From DASUPK01 sp963831605 (GTDB lineage Bacteria; Actinomycetota; Thermoleophilia; Solirubrobacterales; 70-9): 64,000 bases of DNA. The notes below the pieces were generated by a model. The model was not told the DNA's origin. It searched no databases and saw only the letters and a list, made by a program, of their open reading frames with translations. The stretch is taken from positions 1-64,000 of the forward strand of contig CAWHQR010000010.1 of assembly GCA_963831605.1 (NCBI GenBank), in the 5' to 3' direction. The translations under genes were made by a program, and so were the position numbers. This document shows, piece by piece, positions 13,698-21,669 of the stretch (position 1 is the stretch's first letter; each line of letters begins with the position of its first letter).

Positions 13698-14099
13698 CTA
13701 CTCCGACAGCCCGGCGGCTTCGAAGGCTTCCTCCTTCGTCTGGTACATCGTGAGCGAGGTCTGCTTCCCGTCGCGGAACGCGATCAGCCACGCGCTTCGC
13801 ACCTCTAGGTGGATGCCGTCCCGACCCCGCATGTGTGCGACGTTCTCCACGATCACCCGGCCGTCCTCGACCTCGACCAGGTCAACGAGCTCAAACCGCA
13901 TTTCCTCGAATGCCGCGAGGCGCTCTTGCCAGAACGCCCGGATTTCGTCGTGTCCCCGATAGACGCGCGCATCGAATGCGCGGCCGTTGGACCAGTCCCA
14001 AACGGCGTCGGGGGCCCACTCCTCCAACGCCCCTTCGACGTCACGATTGTTGTACGCGGCGAAGGCGCGTTGTACCGTCTCGACGTTCTCCTCCGACAT
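13698..14099 (-). CDS. SnoaL/NTF2-like protein (hairpin-bounded cassette)
   Basis: 133 residues, MSEENVETVQRAFAAYNNRD to FEAAGLSE. It contains 'WAPDAVWDWSNGRAFDARVY', 'FWQERLAAFEEMRFELVDLV' and 'HLEVRSAWLIAFRDGKQTSL', the full NTF2-like order of elements. Uniquely among the cassettes, the upstream hairpin is of type B, so the -35 position reads CGAAAA instead of TGGAAA while the GATACT and both spacings are kept. A degenerate hairpin B follows the stop. Function unknown. Confidence 0.85.
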   Translation of the reverse strand: MSEENVETVQRAFAAYNNRDVEGALEEWAPDAVWDWSNGRAFDARVYRGHDEIRAFWQERLAAFEEMRFELVDLVEVEDGRVIVENVAHMRGRDGIHLEVRSAWLIAFRDGKQTSLTMYQTKEEAFEAAGLSE

Positions 14100-14108
14100 C
14101 GCCCACGC

Positions 14109-14147
14109 AGTATCTCGCGGACGGGTGCTGCTTTTCGTCCACAGCGG
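14109..14147 (-). promoter_or_regulatory. Cassette promoter fused to hairpin B
   Basis: On the minus strand GATACT (14114-14109) is 9 bases from the ATG at 14099. 17 bp upstream of it the sequence is CGAAAA (14137-14132), inside a hairpin of type B (14127-14147, one mismatch). Hairpin type has switched but geometry has not. Confidence 0.5.
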
Positions 14148-14215
14148 ATGGTGTCGCCAAGTACCGATCGGCCGGCGCCACCGCCGGCCGAGGCGGGCGC
14201 GCCAGTTCTCGGCGA

Positions 14216-14404
14216 TTATCCCTTCAGAGGGGGCAAGTCTTTCCCCCTCTTTCGCTCATAGATGGTCCCGGCGACTGCCGCGATCAGTAGGGCTGCGACG
14301 ACAAACCGCAGTCCGAGCGGTAGACCGGTCGCCCATACCACTATCAATGCGATCGCAAGCACCAGCACCGCGATTCGGTAGATGTCTAGGCGGGTGAGTC
14401 CCAT
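14216..14404 (-). CDS. Small membrane protein with two membrane spans
   Basis: 62 residues: MGLTRLDIYRIAVLVLAIAL, a short GLPLGL turn, then 'RFVVAALLIAAVAGTIYERK' and a basic cytoplasmic tail. Two hydrophobic helices with a tight turn are clear. GTGAGG upstream is a weak ribosome-binding site. It lies between two SnoaL-like cassettes without hairpins of its own. No family or function recognised. Confidence 0.55.
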   Translation of the reverse strand: MGLTRLDIYRIAVLVLAIALIVVWATGLPLGLRFVVAALLIAAVAGTIYERKRGKDLPPLKG

Positions 14405-14451
14405 AGGTGGAGCCTCACGCTGGATCTACCCCTTGTCAAGGGATGATCGCC

Positions 14452-14472
14452 AGCTTCTCGTCCAAAGCAGCT
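14452..14472 (-). repeat. Hairpin B overlapping a stop codon
   Basis: On the minus strand AGCTGCTTTGGACGAGAAGCT; its first bases are part of the TAG of the 14471 gene. Confidence 0.75.
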
Positions 14473-14866
14473 ACTCCGACAACCCGGCGGCTTCGAGGGC
14501 CTGCTCTCTGCTGCCGTAATAGTCGAGGCGCACGCATTTGCCGTCTCGCAGCGTCCACACCGCAGCGTCGACACGTTCCACATCGACGCCACTCTGGCGT
14601 CCCCTGGCATGAACGCGGAGAACCGCGACGACGCGCTCACCAGCCTCAATGAACTCCTCCGGATCCCAACGCCAGCTCTCCCAACTGCTCTCCCAATCGG
14701 CCTGCCAACGAGCCAGTCCTTCCAACCCCCGGTACTCACCGGAGTCCGGTATGTCGTGGTCGTAGATCTCGATCTCCGGGTCGCAAACTGCAAGAGCAGA
14801 TTCCATGTCGCCGCGTAGGTACGCGTCATAGGAACGGCGCACTATCTCCACGTTCTCCTCCGACAT
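14471..14866 (-). CDS. SnoaL/NTF2-like protein (hairpin-bounded cassette)
   Basis: 131 residues, MSEENVEIVRRSYDAYLRGD to ALEAAGLSE. Landmarks are 'AVCDPEIEIYDHDIPDSGEY' near 27-46, 'ESSWESWRWDPEEFIEAGER', and 'AVWTLRDGKCVRLDYY' near 105-120. Two acidic/histidine residues (YDHDIPD) fall where NTF2-like enzymes often carry pocket residues, but no mechanism can be assigned. The upstream block is nearly identical to that of the 9311 gene, so duplication is recent or under selection. Hairpin A precedes and hairpin B overlaps the stop. Confidence 0.85.
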   Translation of the reverse strand: MSEENVEIVRRSYDAYLRGDMESALAVCDPEIEIYDHDIPDSGEYRGLEGLARWQADWESSWESWRWDPEEFIEAGERVVAVLRVHARGRQSGVDVERVDAAVWTLRDGKCVRLDYYGSREQALEAAGLSE

Positions 14867-14875
14867 CGCCCACGC

Positions 14876-14916
14876 AGTATCTCTCGGCGGAGTACTGCTT
14901 TCCATGCAAAGCGGCA
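14876..14916 (-). promoter_or_regulatory. Cassette promoter with hairpin A
   Basis: On the minus strand hairpin A (14916-14893) overlaps TGGAAA (14904-14899). 17 bp later GATACT (14881-14876) stands 9 bases before the ATG at 14866. Confidence 0.6.
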
Positions 14917-14968
14917 CTCTTGATCCGCCGGCGGACGACCCTCTACGACCAGAGCCGCCGGCAAACCC

Positions 14969-15730
14969 CTAAGGCACGTACTCGAGGATCCGTCCCAGAT
15001 CGCGGAAGCCCGCCGCCGTGTAGATCCGCTCGGCGATCGGAGTCGATTGCAGGCTTGCGGTCGAGCAGCCCCGTTCGACGGCGTCGTGGAGGTGACGTGC
15101 GGTAAGTGCGGTGCCAAGCCCTCGCCGACGTGCCGTCTCGAGAGTCGACATGTTGAAGATGCCGCAGTCACCGTCGTGGTCGAAGGCGATCGCAGTCGCG
15201 ACGTGTTCTCCCCCGAGCCGCGCAGCGAGGACATGGAATGCTCTCGGGTCGGCGCCAGTGAGCAGGCCGGCGGGAACGCCGGCGATTCGCAGGTATTCAC
15301 AGTACGCGGGCCAATCCAAGGGCCGAAGATCGACCTCCGGGAGAGGGAGGGAGGCGTGATCCAGCGACATGCCCATCGCCCGGGTGGTCTCCTGGACGGT
15401 ATATCCGCGGCGGCGCATCTCCATCTGCATTCCGTCGTCACTCTCGTGGACCCACACGGCGTAGCGGCCGACGCCGGCGGAGCGGTAGGAATCCTCCGCG
15501 GCGGCGACGGCCACGGCGCGCTCGGTTGGGCGGAGGTCGCGATCGATCAAGGCGTTGTTGTAGACCGCGCGCTCGGGTCCGCTGGGGAACACCCCGGCGG
15601 TGACTCCGCTCAGTCGCCTCAGTGAGGCTCCGGCCGAGCCGCGCGCGTACTCCTCCCATGAGGCCAGCAGGGTGGCGGCGCCGATCTCATACAGCTCTCC
15701 GTCACTCACGGCAGTCATGGTCGCCGCCAT
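14969..15730 (-). CDS. GNAT-family N-acetyltransferase
   Basis: 253 residues (or 249 from the ATG at 15718). The C-terminal half carries the acetyl-CoA site: 'FNMSTLETARRRGLGTALTA' near 193-212 contains the R/Q-x-x-G-x-G/A motif, followed by helix 'RHLHDAVERGCSTASLQSTP' and 'ERIYTAAGFRDLGRILEYVP' at the end. The N-terminal half ('VAVAAAEDSYRSAGVGRYAV') is a degenerate second GNAT-like repeat. It should acetylate an amine; the acceptor is unknown. It marks the end of the hairpin-rich region. Confidence 0.85.
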   Translation of the reverse strand: MAATMTAVSDGELYEIGAATLLASWEEYARGSAGASLRRLSGVTAGVFPSGPERAVYNNALIDRDLRPTERAVAVAAAEDSYRSAGVGRYAVWVHESDDGMQMEMRRRGYTVQETTRAMGMSLDHASLPLPEVDLRPLDWPAYCEYLRIAGVPAGLLTGADPRAFHVLAARLGGEHVATAIAFDHDGDCGIFNMSTLETARRRGLGTALTARHLHDAVERGCSTASLQSTPIAERIYTAAGFRDLGRILEYVP

Positions 15731-15743
15731 CTTGCCGTGCTGC

Positions 15744-16898
15744 CTAACGCCTGATCAATGCGATCTTTGTGGACCGGGTGTTCAACACGCCACCGTCGGG
15801 GGTGTAGGTGATCGTTGGCTTGACGGCGACCCTCCCGGTCCGAATGAGCTTCCTCAGCTTTGCCCCTCTCGCTCGGATCACCAGCAGCACCGCGGTTTGG
15901 GCGCGGCCGGCCGTCACCCGAACGGCCTTCGCAGCCGCGAGTCCGTCGCCGGACAGGGCCAGCTCGCCGGGTGCGGGGACGGTCACGGGCAGCTGTGCCG
16001 TGCCCCGCCGCTGGTTCAGCTTCGGCTTGCCTAGCGTGAACACGTTCGAGGGTGGCGCCGGGGAGGCGGCTGGCGGAGGCACGTCGACCGCGACTCCACA
16101 CGGGGCCGTGGCGCCGCTGATGAAGCCCTGATTGGCGCCCGTCCCATCGAGGTTGGCGCGGCCGATCGTCCCGTCGTCGCCGTTCGCCCAGTAGATGTGC
16201 CCGCCGTCCACCGCCACGCCGCATGGGCGGTTCCCGCCGGTGATGAAGCCCTGGTCGGCGCGCGAGCCATCGAGATTGGCGCGACCGATCGTCCCGTCGT
16301 CACCGTTGGCCCAGTAGATGTGCGCGCCGTCGACCGCCACCCCGCAGGGGACGTGGGCGCCGGCGATGAAGCTCTGGTTCACCCCCGAGCCGTCGAGGTT
16401 GGCGCGACCGATCGTGTCGCCCGTCTGGTTGGCCCAGTAGAGATGCGCTCCGTCGACCGCCACTCCGCAGGGGAAGCTGCCGCCGACGACGAGGCCCTGG
16501 TTGACCCCCGAGCCGTCGAGGTTGGCGCGGCCGATCGTCCCGTCGATGAGGTTGGCCCAGAAGACGTGCGCGCCGTCGACCGCGACCCCGCAGGGATTGT
16601 TTCCCGCGCCGATGAAGCCGGGGTTCACGCCGGCGCCGTCGAGGTTGGAGCGGCCGATCGTCCCGTCTCCGCTGTCGCCCCAGTAGAGGTGCGCTCCGTC
16701 GGCCGCCACCCCGCAGGGGTTGGGCCCGGCGGTGATGAAGTTCTGGTTGACCCCGGTCCCGTCGATGTTGGCGGTCCCGATCGTGGTGCCCTTGTCGTTG
16801 GCCCAGTAGATGGAGGCAGCAGCACGCGGGGCGAAGGCCAGGCCGAGAAGGAGGACCGCGGCGAGCAGCAGGGGCACGGGTGAGCGCGAGCCGATCAT
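15744..16898 (-). CDS. Exported six-repeat beta-propeller protein
   Basis: 384 residues. A signal peptide (MIGSRSPVPLLLAAVLLLGL, then AFAPRAAAS) is followed by six units of 41 residues with the core 'IYWAN..DGTIGRANLDGSG' and 'PCGVAVDGAH', covering about 31-272. This is the YWTD/NHL-type propeller blade pattern; each unit has one cysteine. A Pro/Ala linker leads to a C-terminal beta-sandwich ending 'RVAVKPTITYTPDGGVLNTR'. It is probably a secreted or surface binding protein rather than an enzyme. The 41-codon units are also near-exact 123-bp DNA repeats. It overlaps the upstream gene by 4 bases (ATGA). Confidence 0.85.
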   Translation of the reverse strand: MIGSRSPVPLLLAAVLLLGLAFAPRAAASIYWANDKGTTIGTANIDGTGVNQNFITAGPNPCGVAADGAHLYWGDSGDGTIGRSNLDGAGVNPGFIGAGNNPCGVAVDGAHVFWANLIDGTIGRANLDGSGVNQGLVVGGSFPCGVAVDGAHLYWANQTGDTIGRANLDGSGVNQSFIAGAHVPCGVAVDGAHIYWANGDDGTIGRANLDGSRADQGFITGGNRPCGVAVDGGHIYWANGDDGTIGRANLDGTGANQGFISGATAPCGVAVDVPPPAASPAPPSNVFTLGKPKLNQRRGTAQLPVTVPAPGELALSGDGLAAAKAVRVTAGRAQTAVLLVIRARGAKLRKLIRTGRVAVKPTITYTPDGGVLNTRSTKIALIRR

Positions 16899-17320
16899 GA
16901 GCTCGAGGTGCCGCTGATCGGAGTTCCCTGCGCAGAGACCAGGCGCCAGTTCCCGCCGTCGGCCTGAAAGACGTGGGTGTAGCGGCTGGCGAGCTCAGTG
17001 GCGGATCCGGCTCCGCCGCAAAAGGAGATCGCGGTACGGCCGACGACGATGCCGGTTTCGGGGCCGGTCAGGCGGGTCACCGACTCTTCCGGGAACGTCT
17101 TGATCTCCTGGAAGATCACGGCGCCGCCTGCGATGGCCAGGAGGAACGCTCCGCGGCGGTGCACGGAGCCGCTCGCGACATCGACGATCAGGAAGTCCTC
17201 GGCCAGCAAAGACTCGAGAGCCGGGATGTCGCCGGCCAGCAGCGCCTGGAAGAAGTCCGAGTCTGCCCGCTGCAGGCCTTCGATCTGCTGCTGCGTCACG
17301 GAACCGTCGGGGAGGCTCAT
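16895..17320 (-). CDS. NTF2-like (DUF4440-type) protein
   Basis: 141 residues from MSLPDGSVTQQQIEGLQRAD. 'FFQALLAGDIPALESLLAED', 'FLIVDVASGSVHRRGAFLLA' and 'ELASRYTHVFQADGGNWRLV' show the DUF4440/SnoaL-like fold. It is not a member of the MSEENVE cassette family: it has no leader, no GLSE tail and no hairpins, and it is embedded in an operon with ATGA overlaps on both sides (17320 and 16898). Ligand unknown. Confidence 0.8.
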   Translation of the reverse strand: MSLPDGSVTQQQIEGLQRADSDFFQALLAGDIPALESLLAEDFLIVDVASGSVHRRGAFLLAIAGGAVIFQEIKTFPEESVTRLTGPETGIVVGRTAISFCGGAGSATELASRYTHVFQADGGNWRLVSAQGTPISGTSSS

Positions 17321-17523
17321 CTCCCGCTCCCTTGGATCTTCGTGCCGAAGGTCAGCGATGCGACATCGACAGCGGCCAGCTCCAGCTCGTAGCGGGCCAT
17401 CTCGCGGAGGGTCTCCGGCGGGTGCAGCTTGTCGGCGCCTGACCGCTCGAGGACCGTCGCGAGCTTGTCGGCGGCCTCGTCGAGGATCTCGGCGACCTCC
17501 AGGATTTCCTCTGCGCGTCGCAT
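17317..17523 (-). CDS. Small helical protein, 68 residues
   Basis: MRRAEEILEVAEILDEAADK continues into 'PPETLREMARYELELAAVDV', so two amphipathic helices are predicted, followed by 'LTFGTKIQGSGR'. It overlaps the next gene by 4 bases and follows the previous one by 3, which supports it as a real operon member. No family recognised. Confidence 0.6.
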   Translation of the reverse strand: MRRAEEILEVAEILDEAADKLATVLERSGADKLHPPETLREMARYELELAAVDVASLTFGTKIQGSGR

Positions 17524-17526
17524 CAG

Positions 17527-17754
17527 TCAGTCCTGGCAATCGATCAGGGCGAGCGCCGTTGTGTGCGGCTTGCACTCGGCCGCGGTCGGTTCGTTGGCGG
17601 GCGGCTCGAGCAGCCAGCCGGCCTCGGGCGGATCGGCGAGTACCAGCACGCCTCGGGCGGCGCGCGGAAGCTCGTAGCGTCCGTTGGTGAATGTCGCGTC
17701 TGGTGCGTCTGTTCGCATGGCAGTCAGCATCCGCGCACAGGCGTCACAACGCAT
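17527..17754 (-). CDS. Small protein with N-terminal CxxC, 75 residues
   Basis: It begins MRCDACARMLTAMRTDAPDA, with a CxxC pair at residues 3 and 6 and two more cysteines near 61 and 73 (AAECKPH, LIDCQD), so metal or disulphide bonding is possible. Its first ATG lies inside the 37-bp repeat at 17748-17784; ATGs at 17730 and 17715 are alternatives. The frame has no strong ribosome-binding site. It is first in a leftward operon of four genes. Function unknown. Confidence 0.5.
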   Translation of the reverse strand: MRCDACARMLTAMRTDAPDATFTNGRYELPRAARGVLVLADPPEAGWLLEPPANEPTAAECKPHTTALALIDCQD

Positions 17755-17784
17755 CGGTGACTTCGCCAGTCGAGATCGCCAGTC
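17748..17784 (+). repeat. 37-bp motif, copy 1
   Basis: AACGCATCGGTGACTTCGCC continues with AGTCGAGATCGCCAGTC. It contains TCGCCAGTC twice with a 13-bp period, and shares its length and layout with copies at 18788 and 24452. Confidence 0.65.
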
Positions 17785-17871
17785 ACCGGGAAAGGTCTCG
17801 ATCTGCTCGAAGTCGGCCCTGCCGCCGCGCTCGCAGGCGCGAGCGCGGCGACTAGTGCCGGCGCCGGCCGG

Positions 17872-18057
17872 CTAGATGCGACCGTCCCCGTCGCTCGGGC
17901 CGCCGTTGTTGTCGGCATCGTGGTCGCCGCCGTTGTGCTGCGGGATGCCGTGGTGGTGATGGTGGTGTCCGGCGATTGCGGCCGGCACGGCCGCGGCTGC
18001 GGCGATTCCGAGGACCGCCAGGGCCGCTCCGATTCGGGTCTTGATAGATGAGAGCAT
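17872..18057 (-). CDS. Exported His6-containing peptide, 61 residues
   Basis: MLSSIKTRIGAALAVLGIAA leads into an export signal likely cleaved after AIAG near 29-30. The mature peptide begins with six consecutive histidines and continues with His, Asn, Asp and Gly (HNGGDHDADNNGG). A natural metal-binding (Zn/Ni/Cu) peptide is plausible. AAGGAG at the right distance before the ATG is a strong ribosome-binding site. It follows the lipoprotein gene at 18086 by 28 bases and is likely co-transcribed. Confidence 0.65.
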   Translation of the reverse strand: MLSSIKTRIGAALAVLGIAAAAAVPAAIAGHHHHHHGIPQHNGGDHDADNNGGPSDGDGRI

Positions 18058-18085
18058 CGGAACTCCTTTCCTTGCTTGATGGGAT

Positions 18086-18712
18086 TCATGTGAGGAAGCT
18101 CGATATGGCGTGCTCGATCGCGGGTCCCTGCCCCTGCCACTGCTCGGGCGGCGCCGCGCCGACGATCACCGTCGTGGCGCTCCGCCCAGCGACGATGCAG
18201 GCGATCTCGCGGTAGGGGTGCCCGCTAGACGAGGTGTAGGTGTCGATCACGCAGGAGCCGTGCGCGTGCCGGAATCGAAGGCTCGTCGCGGAAGCGACGG
18301 GCTCCACGTTCACGTCCCCCTCGTCGCGGTTGTGCTCGACCCGGAAGGTGCTCCACGCCGCCAACGTCTCCTCCCCCTGCTGTGGCGTCGCGTTGAGATA
18401 CCCGCGGATCTCTCCATCCCCAGCCCGGAGGGCGGCCGTCACAGTGCCGGGGTCAGACCTGATCGCGCGCCAGCCGGCCGGATAGGCAAGGCTTGCCGCG
18501 CCGTCCGGCAGCCGGCTCTGCTGCCAGCCGCCCGGCAGCGGCGAGGGGCGAAGCCAGCCGAACGCCTGCGCCTGGCTGGCCGCGGGGGGCGACGCACTTC
18601 CGCCGTATCCGCCGCAACCGGCGACCGCGAGGGCGATCGTGACGATCGCGGCCGCGACCATCGCCATCAGAAGCGACTTGCGTGGGGATGCGGTTCCTTG
18701 CTTGGTGGACAT
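18086..18712 (-). CDS. Predicted lipoprotein, 208 residues
   Basis: A lipoprotein signal is clear: basic MSTKQGTASPRKS, hydrophobic 'LLMAMVAAAIVTIALAVAGC' with lipobox AVAGC at about 30-34. The mature part ('PLPGGWQQSRLPDGAASLAY', 'AAWSTFRVEHNRDEGDVNV', 'HGSCVIDTYTSSSGHPYREI') looks like a single alpha/beta domain with one cysteine pair, comparable to small exported proteins of the PsbP/LpqN style; that assignment is weak. GAGGAGGGAAG precedes the ATG. It stands upstream of the His-rich peptide gene. Confidence 0.7.
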   Translation of the reverse strand: MSTKQGTASPRKSLLMAMVAAAIVTIALAVAGCGGYGGSASPPAASQAQAFGWLRPSPLPGGWQQSRLPDGAASLAYPAGWRAIRSDPGTVTAALRAGDGEIRGYLNATPQQGEETLAAWSTFRVEHNRDEGDVNVEPVASATSLRFRHAHGSCVIDTYTSSSGHPYREIACIVAGRSATTVIVGAAPPEQWQGQGPAIEHAISSFLT

Positions 18713-18787
18713 GAGGCTTCCCTCCTCGCGCTTGCGTTCTCGCGATGGCGTGGATTACGGCGATCAGGATCCGCCCGCAAGGGCGGG

Positions 18788-18824
18788 AACGCATCAGTGA
18801 CTTCGCCAGTCGGAGTCGCCGGTC
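18788..18824 (+). repeat. 37-bp motif, copy 2
   Basis: AACGCATCAGTGACTTCGCC continues with AGTCGGAGTCGCCGGTC. It lies between the stop of the LAL regulator (18854) and the start of the lipoprotein gene (18712), where it could act on the lipoprotein promoter. Confidence 0.65.
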
Positions 18825-18853
18825 GGCGCCCGGCGCCTAAGAGATGGGCCCGC

Positions 18854-21631
18854 CTAGCCCACCACCGCCGCTTTGTCGGACGGCTCCTGCTCCGGCACAT
18901 CCATCTGCACCAGCTCCGTCCGCGAGGCGACGCCGAGCTTGCTGAAGACCTTTCGCAGGTGGTAGTCGATGGTGCGAGGGCTCAAGTAGAGCTGGGCGGC
19001 GACCTCGCGGTTGGTCATCCCGGAGGCGACCAAGCCGGCGATCTGCAGCTCCTGAGGCGTGAGCTGGTCGAGCGTCGAGGGGTCCCGCTCCCTGGCCTTC
19101 TCCCCTGTCGCACGGAGCTCCGCTTCGGCGCGCTCCTCCCACGGGGCCGTGCCGACCTGGCGGAAGAGATCGGCCGCCCTTCGCAGGTGCGGGCGTGCCT
19201 CACGCCGCTGGCGCTGGCGCCGGAGCCACTCGCCGTAGAGGAGCTCGGTGCGCGCCATCAGGAATGGCGAGACGAACCCGTCCGGCGCCAGCGCCTCCTC
19301 GAATTGCTCGCGCACGTCCCCATCCCCCACCAGCGCCCGGCAGCGCGCCAGCACGGACCGGCGGAGCGCGGAGGGCGAGTACCGCACCCAGCTCTTGTAA
19401 CGGTCGAATGGCTCCGCCGTCTCGTCGAGCCGCCCGGACCGCGCAGCCGCCTCGATCAGATCCGAGATCGACCAAAGCCCGATCAGTGGGTTGAATTCGG
19501 GCCGCTCAATTGCCGATAGAGGCAGAAGGCGGTCGGTCGCCTCGTCAGGCCTTCCCAGCGTGAGATCAAGCATCCCGAGCATCCATTCGGCGTGGGCAAG
19601 GATCAGGGTCCCGCCCCCGATCGCGGCCAGCTGGACTGCCTCGTCGAGATGGCTGCGGGCCGCCGACTCGTCCCCTCGCAGCGAGTCGAGTAACGCGGTC
19701 ACGGTCAGGTTCCAACCCGCGCCCGAGCGGTGTCCGAAGTCGCTCGCGAGCCTGATTCCCTCCTCCGCGGCGGATCGCGCGAGGTTGAAGCGCCCGAGCC
19801 CGACCAGCGCGTTCGCCTGCGCCCAGAGCGCCAGCGGGAGCATGCTGAGGAGTCCGCGCTCTCGCGCAATGGCCACCGCACGACTCGAGTGCGGAAGACC
19901 GTCTGCGAAGTTGCCCCCGGTGAGACCCATGGTCGCCAGAAGCGACGCCGTGACCAGAGCGCCCGGATCCTCGAGCTGCTCGCCGCGCTGAACCGCCTCC
20001 CGCACGAGCCTTTCGGCTCGTTCATGGTCGCCGGCCAGCTCCGCCGCCATCCCGGTCAGCGTGGCGATGCGGAAGCGGTCGAGCTCGTCGTTTGGCTCGA
20101 TCGCGCTGGCGCGGGCGCCGATGTCAACGCTCAGTGCGGATTCTCCAGCGAAGACCGCCGCCTCATGCGCCTCGCTCAAGGCGTCGAGCTGGAACGAGGG
20201 GCTGTCGCTGGTCTCGGCCGCCTCGACCAGCACGGCGAAGGCGCCGCGAAGATCGCCCGTTCTGGCCTCGATCACGCCGCGCAGATAGAGGAGCTCGGCG
20301 CGGAGCCCATCCGGCGCGAGCGGGAGAACCCTCGCGATCAAGGCCCGGGCCTGATCCGGCTCGCCGGCCGCCCAGGCCGCGTGAGCAGCAGCCGCGAGCC
20401 TGCGCATCCGGCTGTCATCGCTGCCCGAAAGCTCCGCCGCGCGGGCGAACGCAGTCGCGGCCGAAGCGTGCCCCGCGCGCGATTCGTATCGACGCGCCGA
20501 GGCTTCGAGCGCGGCGGCGACCTCTTCGTCGGCGCTGACGCTCGCGAGCGCCTGGTGCCAAACGCGGCGATCGGTGTGGTGGTCGGCGCTCAGCGCCGCT
20601 GCGAGGGCCGCGTGCCCGGCCCGGCGCTGGCTGTGGGTCGACGACTCCAGCAGGGCGGAGCGCACCAGCGGGTGCCGAAACTCGACCGCGCCGTCCGCGA
20701 TCCGGAGGAGCCCGTCGCGCTCGGCGGCATCCAACGCATCGGCTGGCAGGCCTGCTTCCTCCGATGCCCGCATCACGGTTGCGACCTCGTCTCGGTCGTC
20801 GAGCGCGGCGATCAGCAGAGCGGTCTGCGTCTCGGCGGACAGCCGCTCCACGCGCTGCACGAAGGCCGCCCGCAATCCGGAGCTCAAAGGGGTCGTCTCG
20901 GGGAGGGCGGCGCGACCCTGGAGCTGCTGTGCGCTCAGGCCACTCGGCAACTCGAGCAGAGCGAGAGGGTTTCCGGCGGCTTGCGCGAGCAGCCACTCGC
21001 GCACGGGTCCTGCTGCCGTAGGAGCGCTTGCCTCGAGGAGCCGATCGGCGGCGTCGGCATTGACCCCCTCGAGCACGACCTCCGGCAGTCCCGGCGTTGC
21101 GATCTCACGCCCTGCTCCCTCACGCACGACGAAGAGCATCGCCACCGGCTCGGCCCCGAGTCTGCGCGCGCTGAAGAGGAGCGCTTCCACCGAGGCGACG
21201 TCGAGGAACTGCACGTCGTCGACCAGACATAGGACCGGTTGATCGTCGGCCGCCGCGGCAAGCAGTCTCAGCGCCGCTGCGCAAACGAGCAACCGATCCG
21301 AGCCGCCCGATGGCGCGAATCCGAGAGCCGCCGAGAGCGCATCGGCCTGGGCCCGGGGCAACTCATCGAGCTTTCCGATGATCGGCCGCAGGAGCCCTTC
21401 CAGTCCCGCAAAACCCAAATCCGATTCGGCCTCGACACCGGCGATCCGAAGCACCGTTCGCCCCCGGCTGCGCTCCGCGGCGTAGCTCAGAAGAGCAGTC
21501 TTGCCGATGCCGGGCTCGCCCCGTAGGACGAGCGAGCTGCTCTCTCCGCCGGCCGAGACCTCCAGCAGGCGGTCGATCGCGGCGCACTCCTCCTCGCGGC
21601 CAACCAGTGCGGCGGAGTCGGGTGTCGCCAT
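18854..21631 (-). CDS. LAL-type LuxR-family regulator, copy 1
   Basis: 925 residues. The N-terminal ATPase has Walker A LRGEPGIGKTALLSYAAE (about 36-53) and a Walker B-like 'VLCLVDDVQFLDVASVEALL' (about 138-157). A long helical-repeat middle follows, and a C-terminal LuxR helix-turn-helix reads 'LTPQELQIAGLVASGMTNRE' and 'LSPRTIDYHLRKVFSKLGVA' at about 857-905. LAL proteins are ATP-dependent transcription activators, often of exported or secondary-metabolism genes. It is a close paralogue of the next gene upstream, with conserved sequence just before the ATG (TTCGG..CTACGATGG, then ATCGATGGCGACA), which could hold a shared -10 (TACGAT). Confidence 0.9.
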   Translation of the reverse strand: MATPDSAALVGREEECAAIDRLLEVSAGGESSSLVLRGEPGIGKTALLSYAAERSRGRTVLRIAGVEAESDLGFAGLEGLLRPIIGKLDELPRAQADALSAALGFAPSGGSDRLLVCAAALRLLAAAADDQPVLCLVDDVQFLDVASVEALLFSARRLGAEPVAMLFVVREGAGREIATPGLPEVVLEGVNADAADRLLEASAPTAAGPVREWLLAQAAGNPLALLELPSGLSAQQLQGRAALPETTPLSSGLRAAFVQRVERLSAETQTALLIAALDDRDEVATVMRASEEAGLPADALDAAERDGLLRIADGAVEFRHPLVRSALLESSTHSQRRAGHAALAAALSADHHTDRRVWHQALASVSADEEVAAALEASARRYESRAGHASAATAFARAAELSGSDDSRMRRLAAAAHAAWAAGEPDQARALIARVLPLAPDGLRAELLYLRGVIEARTGDLRGAFAVLVEAAETSDSPSFQLDALSEAHEAAVFAGESALSVDIGARASAIEPNDELDRFRIATLTGMAAELAGDHERAERLVREAVQRGEQLEDPGALVTASLLATMGLTGGNFADGLPHSSRAVAIARERGLLSMLPLALWAQANALVGLGRFNLARSAAEEGIRLASDFGHRSGAGWNLTVTALLDSLRGDESAARSHLDEAVQLAAIGGGTLILAHAEWMLGMLDLTLGRPDEATDRLLPLSAIERPEFNPLIGLWSISDLIEAAARSGRLDETAEPFDRYKSWVRYSPSALRRSVLARCRALVGDGDVREQFEEALAPDGFVSPFLMARTELLYGEWLRRQRQRREARPHLRRAADLFRQVGTAPWEERAEAELRATGEKARERDPSTLDQLTPQELQIAGLVASGMTNREVAAQLYLSPRTIDYHLRKVFSKLGVASRTELVQMDVPEQEPSDKAAVVG

Positions 21632-21669
21632 CGATCCATCGTAGAACCGAACCGCGGTATGCGTAAGCG

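Noticed and set aside
14216..14404. Immunity or toxin gene linked to cassettes
   Set aside because: The two-span membrane protein has no toxin-like motif or paired gene; calling it a toxin-antitoxin partner would be a guess.
134..14916. CRISPR array or similar regular repeat locus
   Set aside because: The hairpin repeats are 16-22 bp, irregularly spaced by hundreds to thousands of bases, associated with genes, and no cas genes are present.
16895..17320. Another hairpin-cassette SnoaL-like gene
   Set aside because: It is NTF2-like but has no hairpins, no GATACT promoter, no MSEENVE leader and no GLSE tail, and sits in an ATGA-linked operon.
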